A DNA stretch of 64,000 nt from Phaeodactylibacter sp. (GCF_022763345.1 NZ_JALEGS010000050.1:124001-188000), one strand, 5' to 3'; shown: positions 48,709 through 58,359, numbered from the stretch's first letter. Notes: generated by a model not told the origin, from the sequence alone. Numbers and translations: made by a program.

Positions 48709-50991
48709 TTATTTTTTTGGCTGGTAATTTAGGGTAAGCTGCTGACGATCAGACCAGCCGATGATCAACCGGCCGGGGTTGTTTACAGGATTTTTAAGCA
48801 TCCATCTGGCCACCGGCATGACCACATGGTCTTCCAAAGCCCGCTGCAGCGGCCGTGCGCCATAGCGCTCATCAAAACCAATACTGGCGAGGTGACGGAC
48901 CAGTTGCTCTTCAAACTGCACCTCCAGTCCGGTTTTTTGGAATCCTTCCCGGCTTTTAAGGCTTTCCAGTTCCTTTTCAGTGATTTTGAGAATATCATTG
49001 GCTTTCAGTGACTCAAAGACCACCAGTTCATCGATACGATTGACGAATTCCGGACGGAAGTGGCGCTCTACTGCTGAGCGGTATGCTGCCGCGTCGGGAT
49101 TTTTATCCCCAAAGCCAGGTACCGAGCGGTTGCTGGTGCCGAGGTTGGAGGTCATGATGACAATTGTATTCCGGAAATTGGTCTCCCGGCCGTAGGCATC
49201 CACGAGCACCCCTTCATCGAGCAGCCCGAGCAGCGCATCAAAGATAGAAAGGTCCGCTTTTTCCACCTCATCCAGCAACAGTACGGAGAAGGGGCGCTCC
49301 CGGACCTCTTTAACCAATTGACCGGGTTGCCGGCCGGCACCAATTAAGCGCACCAGCTGCTCCGGATGCTGGAATTCACTCATATCAATACGGATCAGAG
49401 GTGATTTCCGTTGGCCTTTGCCGAAGAAGTACTCAGAAAGAGCTTTAACGCTTGCTGTTTTTCCCACGCCGGTAGGTCCGGCAAACAGGAAGGAGGCAAT
49501 AGGACGGTGGGGATTATTCAAACCGGCTTTGAAGATTTTGACTACCCGGGTCAGCGCGTCCACGGCTTGAGGCTGGCCGATAATCCGGGCTTCAAAATGG
49601 CTCCGGAGCGCTTCCAGATCGAGTGGCAGCTCATCCCGAAGGAACAGCTCCGGCAAGCCCGTCTGCTGAATGAAATTCCGTATGACTTCGGCTTTTCCAA
49701 TCTGCCGCTCCTGCCTTGACCGGGCTTCATTCAGAGATTGCCCCAGGAAATTAACGGCCTTGCCTGGAAAACTGGCGTAGGGGTGATAGCGTAACAGCAG
49801 GCGGTAAGCTAACACCCGGGCCTCTGGCAAAATGTCCACTTTCAGGTTTTGCGCGGCATAATTAGCCAGCTCATCCATTACTTTACTGACCTGCTGCTCA
49901 CTCAGTTCCTCAATTTCAATAACCTGAAAAGCTTCGGCAAAACCTGGCAGCAGCCTGCGCATGCTTTCCAGCTCCTGAGGCGTGGCTTCTCCTACCATAT
50001 GAAGCTTCCCCTGTTGCAGGAAGTTCATCAGAAATGCAGCTACGCTGTCCTCCGGCCCTTCGCCACCGGTTTGCAGCAACTGCACCATCTGTTCCACCCA
50101 GATGATGCCATTTGCCATGCTAAGCTCTTCCACCAGGGTTTCTACCGTTTCCTCCCATTCCCCAAGGTATTTAGCGCTTGCGGTAATGCGTTGCGGCATA
50201 ATGCGCCAGAAGGTGTACCCAAGCTGTTGTTTGCGCGACTGATTACTGATGCGTTTGAGTGCCGCTGTGAGCACCGCGCTTTTTCCGGTGCCGGACCGGC
50301 CGACAACAAGTACATTGGACCGGGTACCCACGATTTTGTCCATGGCCTGAGTAACCGCTTCTTCCCGTTCCCATGCGGCATCGGGCAGTGCGCTGAGGCT
50401 CCGCTGCTGACTCTTCGTAGGCGGATAAGGTTCTGCCAGACGGTTGAGCACCTCATAGGTCCGCTCGTGGCTCCAGCCTCCCCAGAAGTAATCTCTTTCG
50501 TAGTTGACCCGGAGCTCCACCTGGTCCAGGATGGGCTTAGGATAGCGCATCAGGCGGTAGAGCTTTTCCGGGGTGGCCTGATTGAGCAAGGTTAGGCTCG
50601 CGTGATGTACTAACGCATCAAACTGTTTGGGCTCGTAGTAGAAAAAATTTTCGCGAAAAGTAGGGATGTGACATTCGTAATGTCCGTCTTCCACGGCTCC
50701 GTAGACAATAGGCAGGCGGATTTTCAGTGTGTCCGGCAATGGAAATACGCCCCCCCTCGATCTGTAGGAAGGGCGTACTTGTAGCTCCACCATTTTCAGA
50801 CGGGGCGATTGAATTTCAGAGGGCGGGTAATCGTCGTATTTTTTGTACTGCTTTTGCAGGTAAGACAGCAAAGTCTTTTTGAGGCCCGTCAGGCTGCTGC
50901 CCACCGCTTCTATATCCGTGCCGACCAGCTGTCCAAGCAGGATGTCTTCATTGATAGGGTAGTATAGCAGCGGATATACGATCTTCTCCAT
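48709..50991 (-). CDS. Divergent Hsp100/Clp-like double AAA+ ATPase
   Basis: A 760-residue protein with two AAA+ modules. D1 has Walker A GRSGTGKS (residues 231-238) and a pore-loop-like KYLGEWE, but the Walker B is IIWVEQM (296-302): the Asp-Glu pair is Glu-Gln, so hydrolysis is probably lost. D2 has Walker A GPTGVGKT (505-512), an intact Walker B LLLDEVEKAD, and the Clp C-terminal YGARPLQRALEDHV. The aromatic GYVG pore loop of D2 is missing: LIGAGRQPGQLVKEVRERP is shortened. Residues 1-200 are a domain I do not recognise, with none of the Clp-N repeats. It is therefore not ClpA, ClpB or ClpC proper. It is next to a DUF2383-like protein and an MscS channel, suggesting an envelope-related role (inference). 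Confidence 0.83.
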   Translation of the reverse strand: MEKIVYPLLYYPINEDILLGQLVGTDIEAVGSSLTGLKKTLLSYLQKQYKKYDDYPPSEIQSPRLKMVELQVRPSYRSRGGVFPLPDTLKIRLPIVYGAVEDGHYECHIPTFRENFFYYEPKQFDALVHHASLTLLNQATPEKLYRLMRYPKPILDQVELRVNYERDYFWGGWSHERTYEVLNRLAEPYPPTKSQQRSLSALPDAAWEREEAVTQAMDKIVGTRSNVLVVGRSGTGKSAVLTAALKRISNQSRKQQLGYTFWRIMPQRITASAKYLGEWEETVETLVEELSMANGIIWVEQMVQLLQTGGEGPEDSVAAFLMNFLQQGKLHMVGEATPQELESMRRLLPGFAEAFQVIEIEELSEQQVSKVMDELANYAAQNLKVDILPEARVLAYRLLLRYHPYASFPGKAVNFLGQSLNEARSRQERQIGKAEVIRNFIQQTGLPELFLRDELPLDLEALRSHFEARIIGQPQAVDALTRVVKIFKAGLNNPHRPIASFLFAGPTGVGKTASVKALSEYFFGKGQRKSPLIRIDMSEFQHPEQLVRLIGAGRQPGQLVKEVRERPFSVLLLDEVEKADLSIFDALLGLLDEGVLVDAYGRETNFRNTIVIMTSNLGTSNRSVPGFGDKNPDAAAYRSAVERHFRPEFVNRIDELVVFESLKANDILKITEKELESLKSREGFQKTGLEVQFEEQLVRHLASIGFDERYGARPLQRALEDHVVMPVARWMLKNPVNNPGRLIIGWSDRQQLTLNYQPKK

Positions 50992-51046
50992 ACCAGGAAT
51001 TGTTCCCGGCTAAGATAATTATTTCTGTCAGACCTGAAATAGGGGG

Positions 51047-51562
51047 TTAAAAGTCATTATCGTGAAGCATAGGTACGGTCTCCATGCGTTCTACTTTTCG
51101 GCGCACTTCAAGGATGTGCTGCAGCTGTTTGTTTAGAAATTCGTTGATGTCCTTTGGCACGCCAGTTTGGGCAACGGCTTCGCGGTAGGCTCTGGAAATT
51201 TTCTTTTCACTATCCTCGCAGAATTCTACAACCTTAGATTTATTGTTGAGCAGCAGAGCCTCCCGGAAATCGCCCCAGTGCTCGTACAAGTAGGAGCGGG
51301 ACTGCTTGCTGATGGGCATAGGCGTGGGTGGCAATGCATTCATCCACTCAAAAAGCGGCTCATAGAGGCTGTTCCGGTAGCGAGCGAGGCTTTCCAGGTA
51401 TTGCACCAGACTCTCATCAGTTGCTACCGCGGCTGCTTCCCGGTAGCGTTCTTCCGCATCTTTATTGCGCATCATAAGGTTGTTAACCAAAGCTATGCCT
51501 GAGGCATGCGTATTGGCATCGTATCGTTTTTTATTCCAGGGTTTATCTTGATTGTTAGCCAT
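51047..51562 (-). CDS. Four-helix-bundle protein (DUF2383/PA2169-like)
   Basis: A 171-residue cytoplasmic protein; the ATG at 51562 is preferred because the 14 residues upstream are polar and low-complexity. The pattern LVNNLMMRNKDAEERYREAAA, followed by SLARYRNSLYEPL, matches the stress-linked DUF2383/PA2169 ferritin-like helical bundle (PF09537), with Glu and Tyr in the first helix pair. It lies 55 bp upstream of the Hsp100-like gene, after the MscS gene on the same strand; the set looks like a stress-response cluster. Metal binding is possible but not shown. Confidence 0.65.
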   Translation of the reverse strand: MANNQDKPWNKKRYDANTHASGIALVNNLMMRNKDAEERYREAAAVATDESLVQYLESLARYRNSLYEPLFEWMNALPPTPMPISKQSRSYLYEHWGDFREALLLNNKSKVVEFCEDSEKKISRAYREAVAQTGVPKDINEFLNKQLQHILEVRRKVERMETVPMLHDNDF

Positions 51563-51622
51563 AATTTGATTGTTGTTTTTTTTGTGATGGAGAAAGCGAG
51601 TCACTGAAGAGGTCCGGTAAGG

Positions 51623-52528
51623 TTATTCCTTACCATTCATAGCGGATGCCTTCAGCATCGTATTCAATTTTTCACCTCCCTTGATACCGAAATCCAGTGT
51701 CCGGATCGGGAATGGAATCATGATATCATTCTGGTCAAAGGCTTTCTTAATGGCAATTACAGATTCACTCTGTGCAGCCAGTAAGCCTTTCTGTGTGATG
51801 TCGGCCAGCCAAAAGCGTACAATGAAGTTGATGGAACTATCCCCGTAACCATCGTAGTAAAATTCTACTGGGAAACGCTCGTCGTAATCTACGTTATCTT
51901 CTACCGCTTTCACGGTCACCGAGCGTACTTTCTCGAGGTCCTCCCCATAGGAAATGCCGCAGCTCAGCGCTAACCGGCGACGACCAGATACGGTATAGTT
52001 AGTTAAAGGGTTTTGAATGATGCTTTTATTAGGCAGGAGCACCTCTTCTCCACTCAACTGCTCTAGTATGGTCGAGCGCAGGTTTACTTTCTTGATCTTG
52101 CCAAAGTAACCGTTGGTTTCAATCAGGTCCCCCACATTGTAAAGAGACTTGGTTGACATCAGGATACCCGAAAACAAGTTCATAAGTGGTTCCTGAACGG
52201 CTAAACCAACTGCAAGGCCTACCACGCCGGCACCCGCCAGCAGGGAGGTTAATGCCCGGTCAAGCCCAAGAATCCCCAAGACGATAAAGAGCATCACAAT
52301 TAAAAAACCGGAGGTGATGATGTTGGCTAAAAGCCCATTGATGGTCTGATTTCGGGAAAACCTGGACACCACCTTACCAGCATATTTCTTTACGAAACGG
52401 GATAAAAAAATGGAGGCGACCAGTACAAGTACAGCCAAAATGATGTTAGGCAAATTAGCGATCAACCCTTCCAGCCATCCTTCTAAAGTGTTCCAAAAAG
52501 CTTCCAGCGAGGCATTAAAGTCGTTCAA
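51623..52528 (-). CDS. MscS-family mechanosensitive channel
   Basis: A 301-residue small-conductance mechanosensitive channel. Three membrane helices at about residues 20-42, 63-84 and 90-115; the third carries the pore-lining LLAGAGVVGLAVGLAVQEPLMN pattern of alternating Gly and Ala. The cytoplasmic beta domain begins with IETNGYFGKIKKVNLRSTIL and VLLPNKSIIQNPLTNYT, both diagnostic (PF00924). It should release solutes on hypo-osmotic shock. Second gene of the minus-strand run that starts with the CoA transferase; the 60-bp gaps leave co-transcription uncertain. Confidence 0.93.
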   Translation of the reverse strand: MNDFNASLEAFWNTLEGWLEGLIANLPNIILAVLVLVASIFLSRFVKKYAGKVVSRFSRNQTINGLLANIITSGFLIVMLFIVLGILGLDRALTSLLAGAGVVGLAVGLAVQEPLMNLFSGILMSTKSLYNVGDLIETNGYFGKIKKVNLRSTILEQLSGEEVLLPNKSIIQNPLTNYTVSGRRRLALSCGISYGEDLEKVRSVTVKAVEDNVDYDERFPVEFYYDGYGDSSINFIVRFWLADITQKGLLAAQSESVIAIKKAFDQNDIMIPFPIRTLDFGIKGGEKLNTMLKASAMNGKE

Positions 52529-52592
52529 GGTACAAGTTTGGTTTGTTCAGTCTTTGAACGGGGGCAGCCTCGAGATGTTCATCCTTGTGAGA

Positions 52593-53681
52593 TCAGCCCG
52601 CAGGCTTCCACTCAAAGGCCGCAGTGGCTACCCGCCGGCTGATACGCCCATCTGCCATTGATTCTTCCAGGACCAAACTGTTGGCCCGTTCCCGTCCAAA
52701 CACTTCCTGCATGTTGCGTATGCTGCCCACCGGCACCCCGGCTTCCCCCAGTTTTGCCATCCATGTGGACCGGTCTTCTAGTCCGAATGCGGGGCGCAGC
52801 CGATCGCAAAGCACGCTGCGGTACCTGACCCGGCTTTTGTTGTCGGCAAAGCGCTCATCTTCCGGCAGCTCGGGGCATCCAAGGCATTGGCAGAGTTTCA
52901 AAAACTGCCCTTCCGTACCGGCTGCGATGACCAAAGGTTTGCCATCACTGCCGTAGAAGATATCCCCATAGGGTGCAATATTCGGGTGCTGCATGCCCAT
53001 AGGTTGCGGAATGTGCCCCTCCATGAGCCAGTTGGTAGCCTGATTGGCCAGCGAGGCAATGGCGGCATCGAGGAGTGAAGTGGACACAAAACTCCCCTCT
53101 CCGGTACGGTAGCGGTGCAGCAGTGCCATAAGCACCGCTTCTTTAAGCTGATGGGCGGCCAGGATATCAATGAGGGCAACGGGCATTTTGACCGGGTCGC
53201 GTCCGGGCTCACCATTCATATACAAAAAACCCGCCTCCGCCTGCAATACCACATCAAAAGCCGGCAGGGGTTCATCTGCTCCAAAAGCATCCAACTGCGC
53301 ATAAATCAACCGGGGATTGTGCTGGGCCAAAGTCTCATAATCCATGCCCAGCCTTTGAGCGGAGGCCCGTTTAAAATTACTTACGACGATATCAGCACCC
53401 GCAATTAGCTGTAGCACTTCTGACCGGTCTTCCAGTTCAGACAGGTCGAGCATTCGAACATTTTTTTTGTAATTTACGCTACAATAGTAGGCGGAGTAAT
53501 CTGCTTCGGCTGGCTCTGTGGGCAGCTTCCAGTGTCGGGTGACATCGCCACCGGTCCGGGCATTTTCGACCTTGATAACTTCTGCACCCAGCTCGGCGAA
53601 AAACATACCGACCGCAGGGCCCGCGAGCACACTTGCCAGCTCAATTACTTTGAGCCCTTCGAAAAACTGTTGCTTTTCCAA
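52593..53681 (-). CDS. CoA transferase, family III (CaiB/BaiF)
   Basis: A 362-residue enzyme of family III (PF02515). N-terminal GLKVIELASVLAGPAVGMFFAELGAEVIKVE is the family opening; the catalytic Asp, which forms an aspartyl-CoA thioester, is probably Asp172 in VALIDILAAHQL. Such enzymes exchange CoA between carboxylic acids, for example carnitine, succinate, formyl or alpha-methylacyl groups; the substrate here is unknown. The start at 53681 is only 14 bp from the start of the divergently transcribed Nnr gene, so their promoters must overlap each other's 5' ends. Confidence 0.9.
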   Translation of the reverse strand: MEKQQFFEGLKVIELASVLAGPAVGMFFAELGAEVIKVENARTGGDVTRHWKLPTEPAEADYSAYYCSVNYKKNVRMLDLSELEDRSEVLQLIAGADIVVSNFKRASAQRLGMDYETLAQHNPRLIYAQLDAFGADEPLPAFDVVLQAEAGFLYMNGEPGRDPVKMPVALIDILAAHQLKEAVLMALLHRYRTGEGSFVSTSLLDAAIASLANQATNWLMEGHIPQPMGMQHPNIAPYGDIFYGSDGKPLVIAAGTEGQFLKLCQCLGCPELPEDERFADNKSRVRYRSVLCDRLRPAFGLEDRSTWMAKLGEAGVPVGSIRNMQEVFGRERANSLVLEESMADGRISRRVATAAFEWKPAG

Positions 53682-53695
53682 ATGAAATACATTTT

Positions 53696-55231
53696 ATGAA
53701 AATCTGTTCTGCTGCTCAAATTCGGAAACTCGACGCATATACCATAAAACACGAACCGATTTCCTCCCTGGAGCTTATGGAGCGGGCGGCGGCCTGCTTT
53801 ACCCGATGGCTCATTCAAACTTATCCGGACCAACAACAGCCAGTAAATATCATTTGCGGTATTGGCAATAATGCCGGGGACGGCCTTGTGGCGGCACGGC
53901 TGCTCCATCACTCCGGCTACGATGTGACGGTGCATACCTGCCAGATCAGCCCCAACCGATCTGAGGACTTCGAAGCCAACCTGAAGCGGCTGCCCGGTCA
54001 TGGCGCTATCGAAGCTTATCCAATTACCAAAGGGGACCCAATGCCGGAATTGCCGGAAGGGGCACTGATTATTGATGCCTTGTTTGGTTCGGGGCTCAAC
54101 CGTCCGGTGGAAGGGTACTGGGGCGATCTGCTCCAACACCTGAATGGTCTAAAGGTGGAAAGAGTAGCCATTGATATTCCGTCTGGCGTCTATGCTGATC
54201 AATCAACCGAAGGGGTTGCCTTTCAAGCACACCGTACCTTTTCCTTTGAGCTGCCCAAGCTGGCGTTCTTTTTCCCGGAAAATGCAGAGCGGGTGGGTGC
54301 CTGGACGGTCCGGTCAATCGGGCTGCATCCCAAAGCCATCGCGCAGGCTGAGACCCCTAACTTTTACCTGACGGAAGAGATAGCCAAAAAGCTGTTGCGC
54401 CCAAGAGCCAAATTTTCCCACAAAGGTACCCACGGCCATGCCCTGCTCATTATGGGCAGCTATGGCAAAATGGGTGCTGCTTTGTTGGCTGCGCGGGGTG
54501 CATTGCGGTCGGGTGCAGGGTTGGTGACGCTGCACGTGCCCAAAATCAGCTATAATATCGTCCAAACAGCCTTGCCGGAAGCCATGGTCAGCCTGGATGA
54601 ACATGAGCTGCAATTCACAGAAGTCCCGGAACTCCATCCTTATCAGGCGATAGGCGTAGGCTGCGGGCTTGGGCAGGGCACGCTTACGCAAAAGGCATTG
54701 GCCCAACTCGTTGCCCAGGCTGACCAGCCACTCGTCCTCGATGCAGATGCCCTTAATATTATCGGTGCCCAGCCGGACCTACTGAAAGCACTTCCTGCCC
54801 AGAGCATCCTCACGCCCCACCCCAAAGAATTCGAGCGCTTGTTTGGCCCTACCCCCAATCACTTTAAACGACACGAACTCCAAATCCAAAAAGCCCGGGA
54901 GCTCGGCGTTATCATTGTGCTCAAAGGCGCGCACACTTGTGTCGCCCTCCCCGATGGACGTTCGTACTTCAACAGTACTGGCAACGCTGGCATGGCTACC
55001 GGCGGCACCGGAGATGTTTTGGCGGGTATACTCACCGGACTGCTGGCTCAAAGCTACACACCGGAAGCGGCGGCCCTGCTGGGCGTCTTTTTGCACGGTC
55101 TGGCTGGCGACTGTGCCTTGCAGCGGGAAAGCGAGGAGTCCCTGATCGCCGGAGACCTCCCGGATGCCTTAGGCTTGGCCTATCGCCAACTGCGGAAAGC
55201 CAACAACAACGATTTATCTAAAAATCGGTAA
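53696..55231 (+). CDS. nnr: Bifunctional NAD(P)H-hydrate epimerase/dehydratase
   Basis: A 511-residue fusion that repairs hydrated NAD(P)H. The N-terminal YjeF_N epimerase domain (residues ~1-215) has GIGNNAGDGLVAARLL and ALFGSGLNRPVEG; the C-terminal ADP- or ATP-dependent dehydratase domain (~225-500, carbohydrate kinase-like) has KGTHGHALLIMGSYGKMGAALLAARGALRSGAGLVT, VLDADALNI, LTPHPKEFERL and NAGMATGGTGDVLAGIL. Length and order are the normal bacterial fusion. Cytoplasmic. Divergent from the CoA transferase with a 14-bp gap. Confidence 0.95.
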   Translation: MKICSAAQIRKLDAYTIKHEPISSLELMERAAACFTRWLIQTYPDQQQPVNIICGIGNNAGDGLVAARLLHHSGYDVTVHTCQISPNRSEDFEANLKRLPGHGAIEAYPITKGDPMPELPEGALIIDALFGSGLNRPVEGYWGDLLQHLNGLKVERVAIDIPSGVYADQSTEGVAFQAHRTFSFELPKLAFFFPENAERVGAWTVRSIGLHPKAIAQAETPNFYLTEEIAKKLLRPRAKFSHKGTHGHALLIMGSYGKMGAALLAARGALRSGAGLVTLHVPKISYNIVQTALPEAMVSLDEHELQFTEVPELHPYQAIGVGCGLGQGTLTQKALAQLVAQADQPLVLDADALNIIGAQPDLLKALPAQSILTPHPKEFERLFGPTPNHFKRHELQIQKARELGVIIVLKGAHTCVALPDGRSYFNSTGNAGMATGGTGDVLAGILTGLLAQSYTPEAAALLGVFLHGLAGDCALQRESEESLIAGDLPDALGLAYRQLRKANNNDLSKNR

Positions 55232-55303
55232 GGTTCAGAGAAAAACAGACCGGAAGAACGCTCTAATTTCTAAATTGCCCTTTCACCAACCGTCCGACCT
55301 GCC

Positions 55304-55729
55304 ATGATCGATAAATTCAAGCAAGCGATAAATGATGCTACGGAGGCCTTGCGCGAGCAAGCTGCACAATTTGGGGAAGGCGCCAAAGAAAAAAGCTTTC
55401 AACTGATTGAGGAATGGCTAACGGTCTTCCCTAAACTGGAAATTTACGGTCTGGAAATCCGCAGCTTTGCCCTGAGCGTGGCCCTGAGCCCTGCCCTGGA
55501 AGTCGAAATGGTAGGCCGGCACGAGGACTTCCGCCCGGAACGCCTGGAAGCTATCATTCAGGAGACACGTAAGAATGCGGCGCTTGTCTCTGTCTTTACC
55601 ACCATTCGTACCACTTACAACCTGCACCGGCGGACGCTGGCGAACCTCAATGACCCGCTTGTGGTGAAAATACGGGTGCGGCTTTCTCCGGAGATTAAGG
55701 TTTATTTGGGGGTACCTTTGATTGAGTAG
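55304..55729 (+). CDS. Small helical/beta protein of unknown function
   Basis: A 141-residue cytoplasmic protein beginning MIDKFKQAINDATEALREQAAQFGEGAKEK, an amphipathic helix, then a beta-rich half (LEIYGLEIRSFALSVALSPALEVEMVG; PLVVKIRVRLSPEIKVYLGVPLIE). No family recognised. It has a good protein composition and normal start, 72 bp after nnr on the same strand, and may be co-transcribed with it. Confidence 0.6.
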   Translation: MIDKFKQAINDATEALREQAAQFGEGAKEKSFQLIEEWLTVFPKLEIYGLEIRSFALSVALSPALEVEMVGRHEDFRPERLEAIIQETRKNAALVSVFTTIRTTYNLHRRTLANLNDPLVVKIRVRLSPEIKVYLGVPLIE

Positions 55730-55740
55730 TTTGGTTGGGA

Positions 55741-55778
55741 ACACGGATTGGACGGATTACGCAGATTTGCACGGATTT
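55741..55778 (+). repeat. 38-bp dispersed repeat, copy B
   Basis: ACACGGATTGGACGGATTACGCAG... matches the minus strand of 34150-34187 with 36 of 38 identical bases. It begins 12 bp after the preceding gene's stop, in the gap between convergent genes. Confidence 0.75.
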
Positions 55779-55859
55779 CGAGCAAGGGCATAAGAGCGGG
55801 GCATGCTTGTGGGACGGCACCGTTTTGCCAGGATTAGCGGCATCAGTAAGATCAATCCT

Positions 55860-56717
55860 TTAATCAAACACAATCGTCTTATTCTGATACGGCAAAATCT
55901 TATGCTGAATCTCCAGCCAAATGGCCCGGGCCAGGACGACCTTCTCCAGGTCCTTCCCGATACGGATCAGGTCCTGAATGGTGTCTTTATGAGAAATCCG
56001 GCGGACATCTTGCTCGATAATCGGCCCCTCGTCCAAATCTGCAGTAACATAATGGCTCGTTGCCCCAATCACTTTCACCCCCCGGTTGAAGGCAGAGTGG
56101 TAAGGCTTCGCACCCTTGAAAGCAGGAAGAAAAGAATGGTGGATATTAATAACCTGATTCGGGAAAGCGGCCACAAAGTCGTCGGACAAAATTTGCATAT
56201 AGCGGGCCAGGACGATGAAGTCAATATCCAGCTTACGCATTAGCTCAATCTCCCGCTGTTCCTGCTCCGCCTTATTGGTTTTTGTGATGGGGAAAACCTC
56301 GAAGGGAATTTCAAAACGCTCTGCAATGTAGCGCAGGTTCTCATGGTTGCTGACGATTACCGGGATTTCCACTTCCCACTCCCCGCTCATGCAACGCTGA
56401 AGGATATCATACAAACAGTGCGACATTTTGGAAACGAAAATGGCCATTCGTGGTTTATGCGCGCTTAGGTGTACCTGCCATTCCATTTGGTATTTTTGCC
56501 CTATCAGGGTGCCGAAATACTCATCAATTTTTTCGGCAGGGATATTAAAACCCTCCAGCTCCCACTCTACCCGCATAAAAAAGCGCCCCGCCTGCCGGTC
56601 AACGTGCTGGTCCAGAGAGATGACGTTCCCGTTGTTGCGGTGCAGAAAGTCGGTGACTGCCGCGACAAGGCCGGTTTGGTCCGGGCAGTGAATCAGTAAG
56701 ATGGCCGTTTTTTTCAT
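55860..56717 (-). CDS. purU: Formyltetrahydrofolate deformylase
   Basis: A 285-residue enzyme from the ATG at 56717. An N-terminal ACT domain (residues ~1-85, ILLIHCPDQTGLVAAVTDFLHRNNGNVISLDQH) senses ligands (methionine/glycine in E. coli PurU), and the C-terminal formyl transferase-like domain (~90-285) has VINIHHSFLPAFKGAKPYHSAFNRGVKVIGATSHYV and the catalytic Asp in TADLDEGPI. It hydrolyses 10-formyl-THF to formate and THF, supplying formate for purine synthesis and balancing one-carbon pools. Full length. First of three same-strand genes ending in order 58441, 56749, 55860 only in position; separate promoters are likely. Confidence 0.95.
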   Translation of the reverse strand: MKKTAILLIHCPDQTGLVAAVTDFLHRNNGNVISLDQHVDRQAGRFFMRVEWELEGFNIPAEKIDEYFGTLIGQKYQMEWQVHLSAHKPRMAIFVSKMSHCLYDILQRCMSGEWEVEIPVIVSNHENLRYIAERFEIPFEVFPITKTNKAEQEQREIELMRKLDIDFIVLARYMQILSDDFVAAFPNQVINIHHSFLPAFKGAKPYHSAFNRGVKVIGATSHYVTADLDEGPIIEQDVRRISHKDTIQDLIRIGKDLEKVVLARAIWLEIQHKILPYQNKTIVFD

Positions 56718-56748
56718 GGTTCCCGTTTTGGAGGCATAAAAATGCAAA

Positions 56749-58359
56749 TTAATTTTTCATCCGCTTCAGTTCAGCGCTAAAAAGCAGCCAGGTATCCGGG
56801 TCCAGCCAAAGCCGGTTGGGCTCAAAGTCGCAGGGCAGGGTCACCGTCTGCTGTTCCTGATCAATATTTACGGTCCAGGTTTGACGGGTGCCATCGGGGG
56901 CTTCCGCCGCAATATCCAGGGGAAAAGTATAGGTTGCATCGCTGCGCAATTGCCCGATGTCTAGTTGCAGGCCTTCCTTTTTGCTCCACGACCAGCTCAC
57001 TCCAATTTCCGGCACGCCGGGCTGATAAAGCCACTCATAAAAGAAGCCGTCTAAATCCTGCCCGCTGGCGATTTCCATCACCTCCTGAAAATCGCGGGTC
57101 AGGGCATTGCCGTTTTGGTAGGCTTTGTAATAGGCGCGCAGGCCCGACCAAAATGCCCGCTCGCCCACCTTATGCCGCAGCATGTGCAGCACCCAGTTGC
57201 CTTTCTGATAGGCATTGGCATTCAGCAGGCGGTTCCAGTTGGTGATGAGGGTATCAATTACTGGGCGGTTGGACTGACGGGCAAACTGCAGGACTTGCTG
57301 ACGCTCGGTAATCAGCCGCTTGGCCATGGCATCCCGGCCGTACTTGTGTTCGATGTAAAGGTTAGCGCCGTAGGTCGCAAAGCCTTCGCTCAGCCAGATG
57401 TGGTGCCAGTTGCCTTCCGTCACGCTGTTGCCAAACCACTGATGGGCCACTTCGTGGGCGATGAGGTCTTCGTGGTCCTGCCCACCGGTCACGGAATTTT
57501 CAAAGTAGAAGATATTACTGGCATTCTCCATCCCTCCGTAGCGGGTTTTGGACTGTACATTGGCCAGTTTTGGGTAGGAATAGGGCCCGATGGAGTCGAT
57601 AAAAAACTGTAAAACATCTGTAGCCTGCGCGTAATCTTGGTAGCCTTCCGTCCGGTTTTCGGGGTAAACCCAGCTGCTAACGGGTATACCGGCAACTTCA
57701 CCGGCCCGGCTCACCGCAAACTGCGCTGCTCCAAAGACCGCCACTTTAGTAGGAATGGGCGTGTCTATCCGCCAGAAAGTAAGCTTGGTTTCCTGGTCAA
57801 GGTTAAGCTCTTCCAACTGCAAACCAGAACCCACCACCTGATAATGGTCCGGCGCGATAATCACAAAAGCCACCGTCGCCTTATCTGAAGGGTGGTCCAC
57901 GCAAGGCAGGTAGTGATGGGCGCGATTCGGCCAGTTGTCGCCAAAGAAGGTCCGGTCACCGTACTTGTTTTGGGCGATGATAAGCCCGTCAGCCGGAACA
58001 CCTTTGTACCGAACGGCAAATTGCCGGGTGGAACCTGCCGCTGCCGGGCTGCTCAGCGCAATAAGCAACTGAGCCCCTTCATGCCGGTAGCTCAAAGGCT
58101 CGCCTCCTTCCTTCACTTCCAGGACCTGCATGCCCCCCTGCCCGGCCTCCTCTGCAACCAGGTCCAGCACCAGGGTATCCAATGCCTGCAAAAACCGGAT
58201 ATCCATCAAGGCACTGCCCTGAATGGTGTCGTGCTCATCACTCAGCTCCAGCTGAAAGGTGTAATGCTGTACATCTATTTGGGAAAGGCGGGGAATGGAA
58301 GCCTGTGCGAATAGCAGTAAGGGGCACAAGAGCACAAGCGGCAAAAGGAAGGTTCGCAT
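56749..58359 (-). CDS. M1-family aminopeptidase, secreted
   Basis: A 536-residue zinc aminopeptidase. The ATG at 58359 gives a signal peptide (MRTFLLPLVLLCPLLLFAQA). The substrate exopeptidase motif is GGMENASN (usual GAMEN), and the zinc motif is HEVAHQWFGN followed 18 residues on by the third ligand Glu in WLSEGFATY (HExxH-x18-E). A conserved Tyr near the end of the domain (YQKGNWVLHML region) should stabilise the transition state. It is shorter than E. coli PepN because the C-terminal HEAT-like domain is missing, as in many Bacteroidota members. It removes N-terminal residues from peptides in the periplasm or outside. Confidence 0.93.
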   Translation of the reverse strand: MRTFLLPLVLLCPLLLFAQASIPRLSQIDVQHYTFQLELSDEHDTIQGSALMDIRFLQALDTLVLDLVAEEAGQGGMQVLEVKEGGEPLSYRHEGAQLLIALSSPAAAGSTRQFAVRYKGVPADGLIIAQNKYGDRTFFGDNWPNRAHHYLPCVDHPSDKATVAFVIIAPDHYQVVGSGLQLEELNLDQETKLTFWRIDTPIPTKVAVFGAAQFAVSRAGEVAGIPVSSWVYPENRTEGYQDYAQATDVLQFFIDSIGPYSYPKLANVQSKTRYGGMENASNIFYFENSVTGGQDHEDLIAHEVAHQWFGNSVTEGNWHHIWLSEGFATYGANLYIEHKYGRDAMAKRLITERQQVLQFARQSNRPVIDTLITNWNRLLNANAYQKGNWVLHMLRHKVGERAFWSGLRAYYKAYQNGNALTRDFQEVMEIASGQDLDGFFYEWLYQPGVPEIGVSWSWSKKEGLQLDIGQLRSDATYTFPLDIAAEAPDGTRQTWTVNIDQEQQTVTLPCDFEPNRLWLDPDTWLLFSAELKRMKN

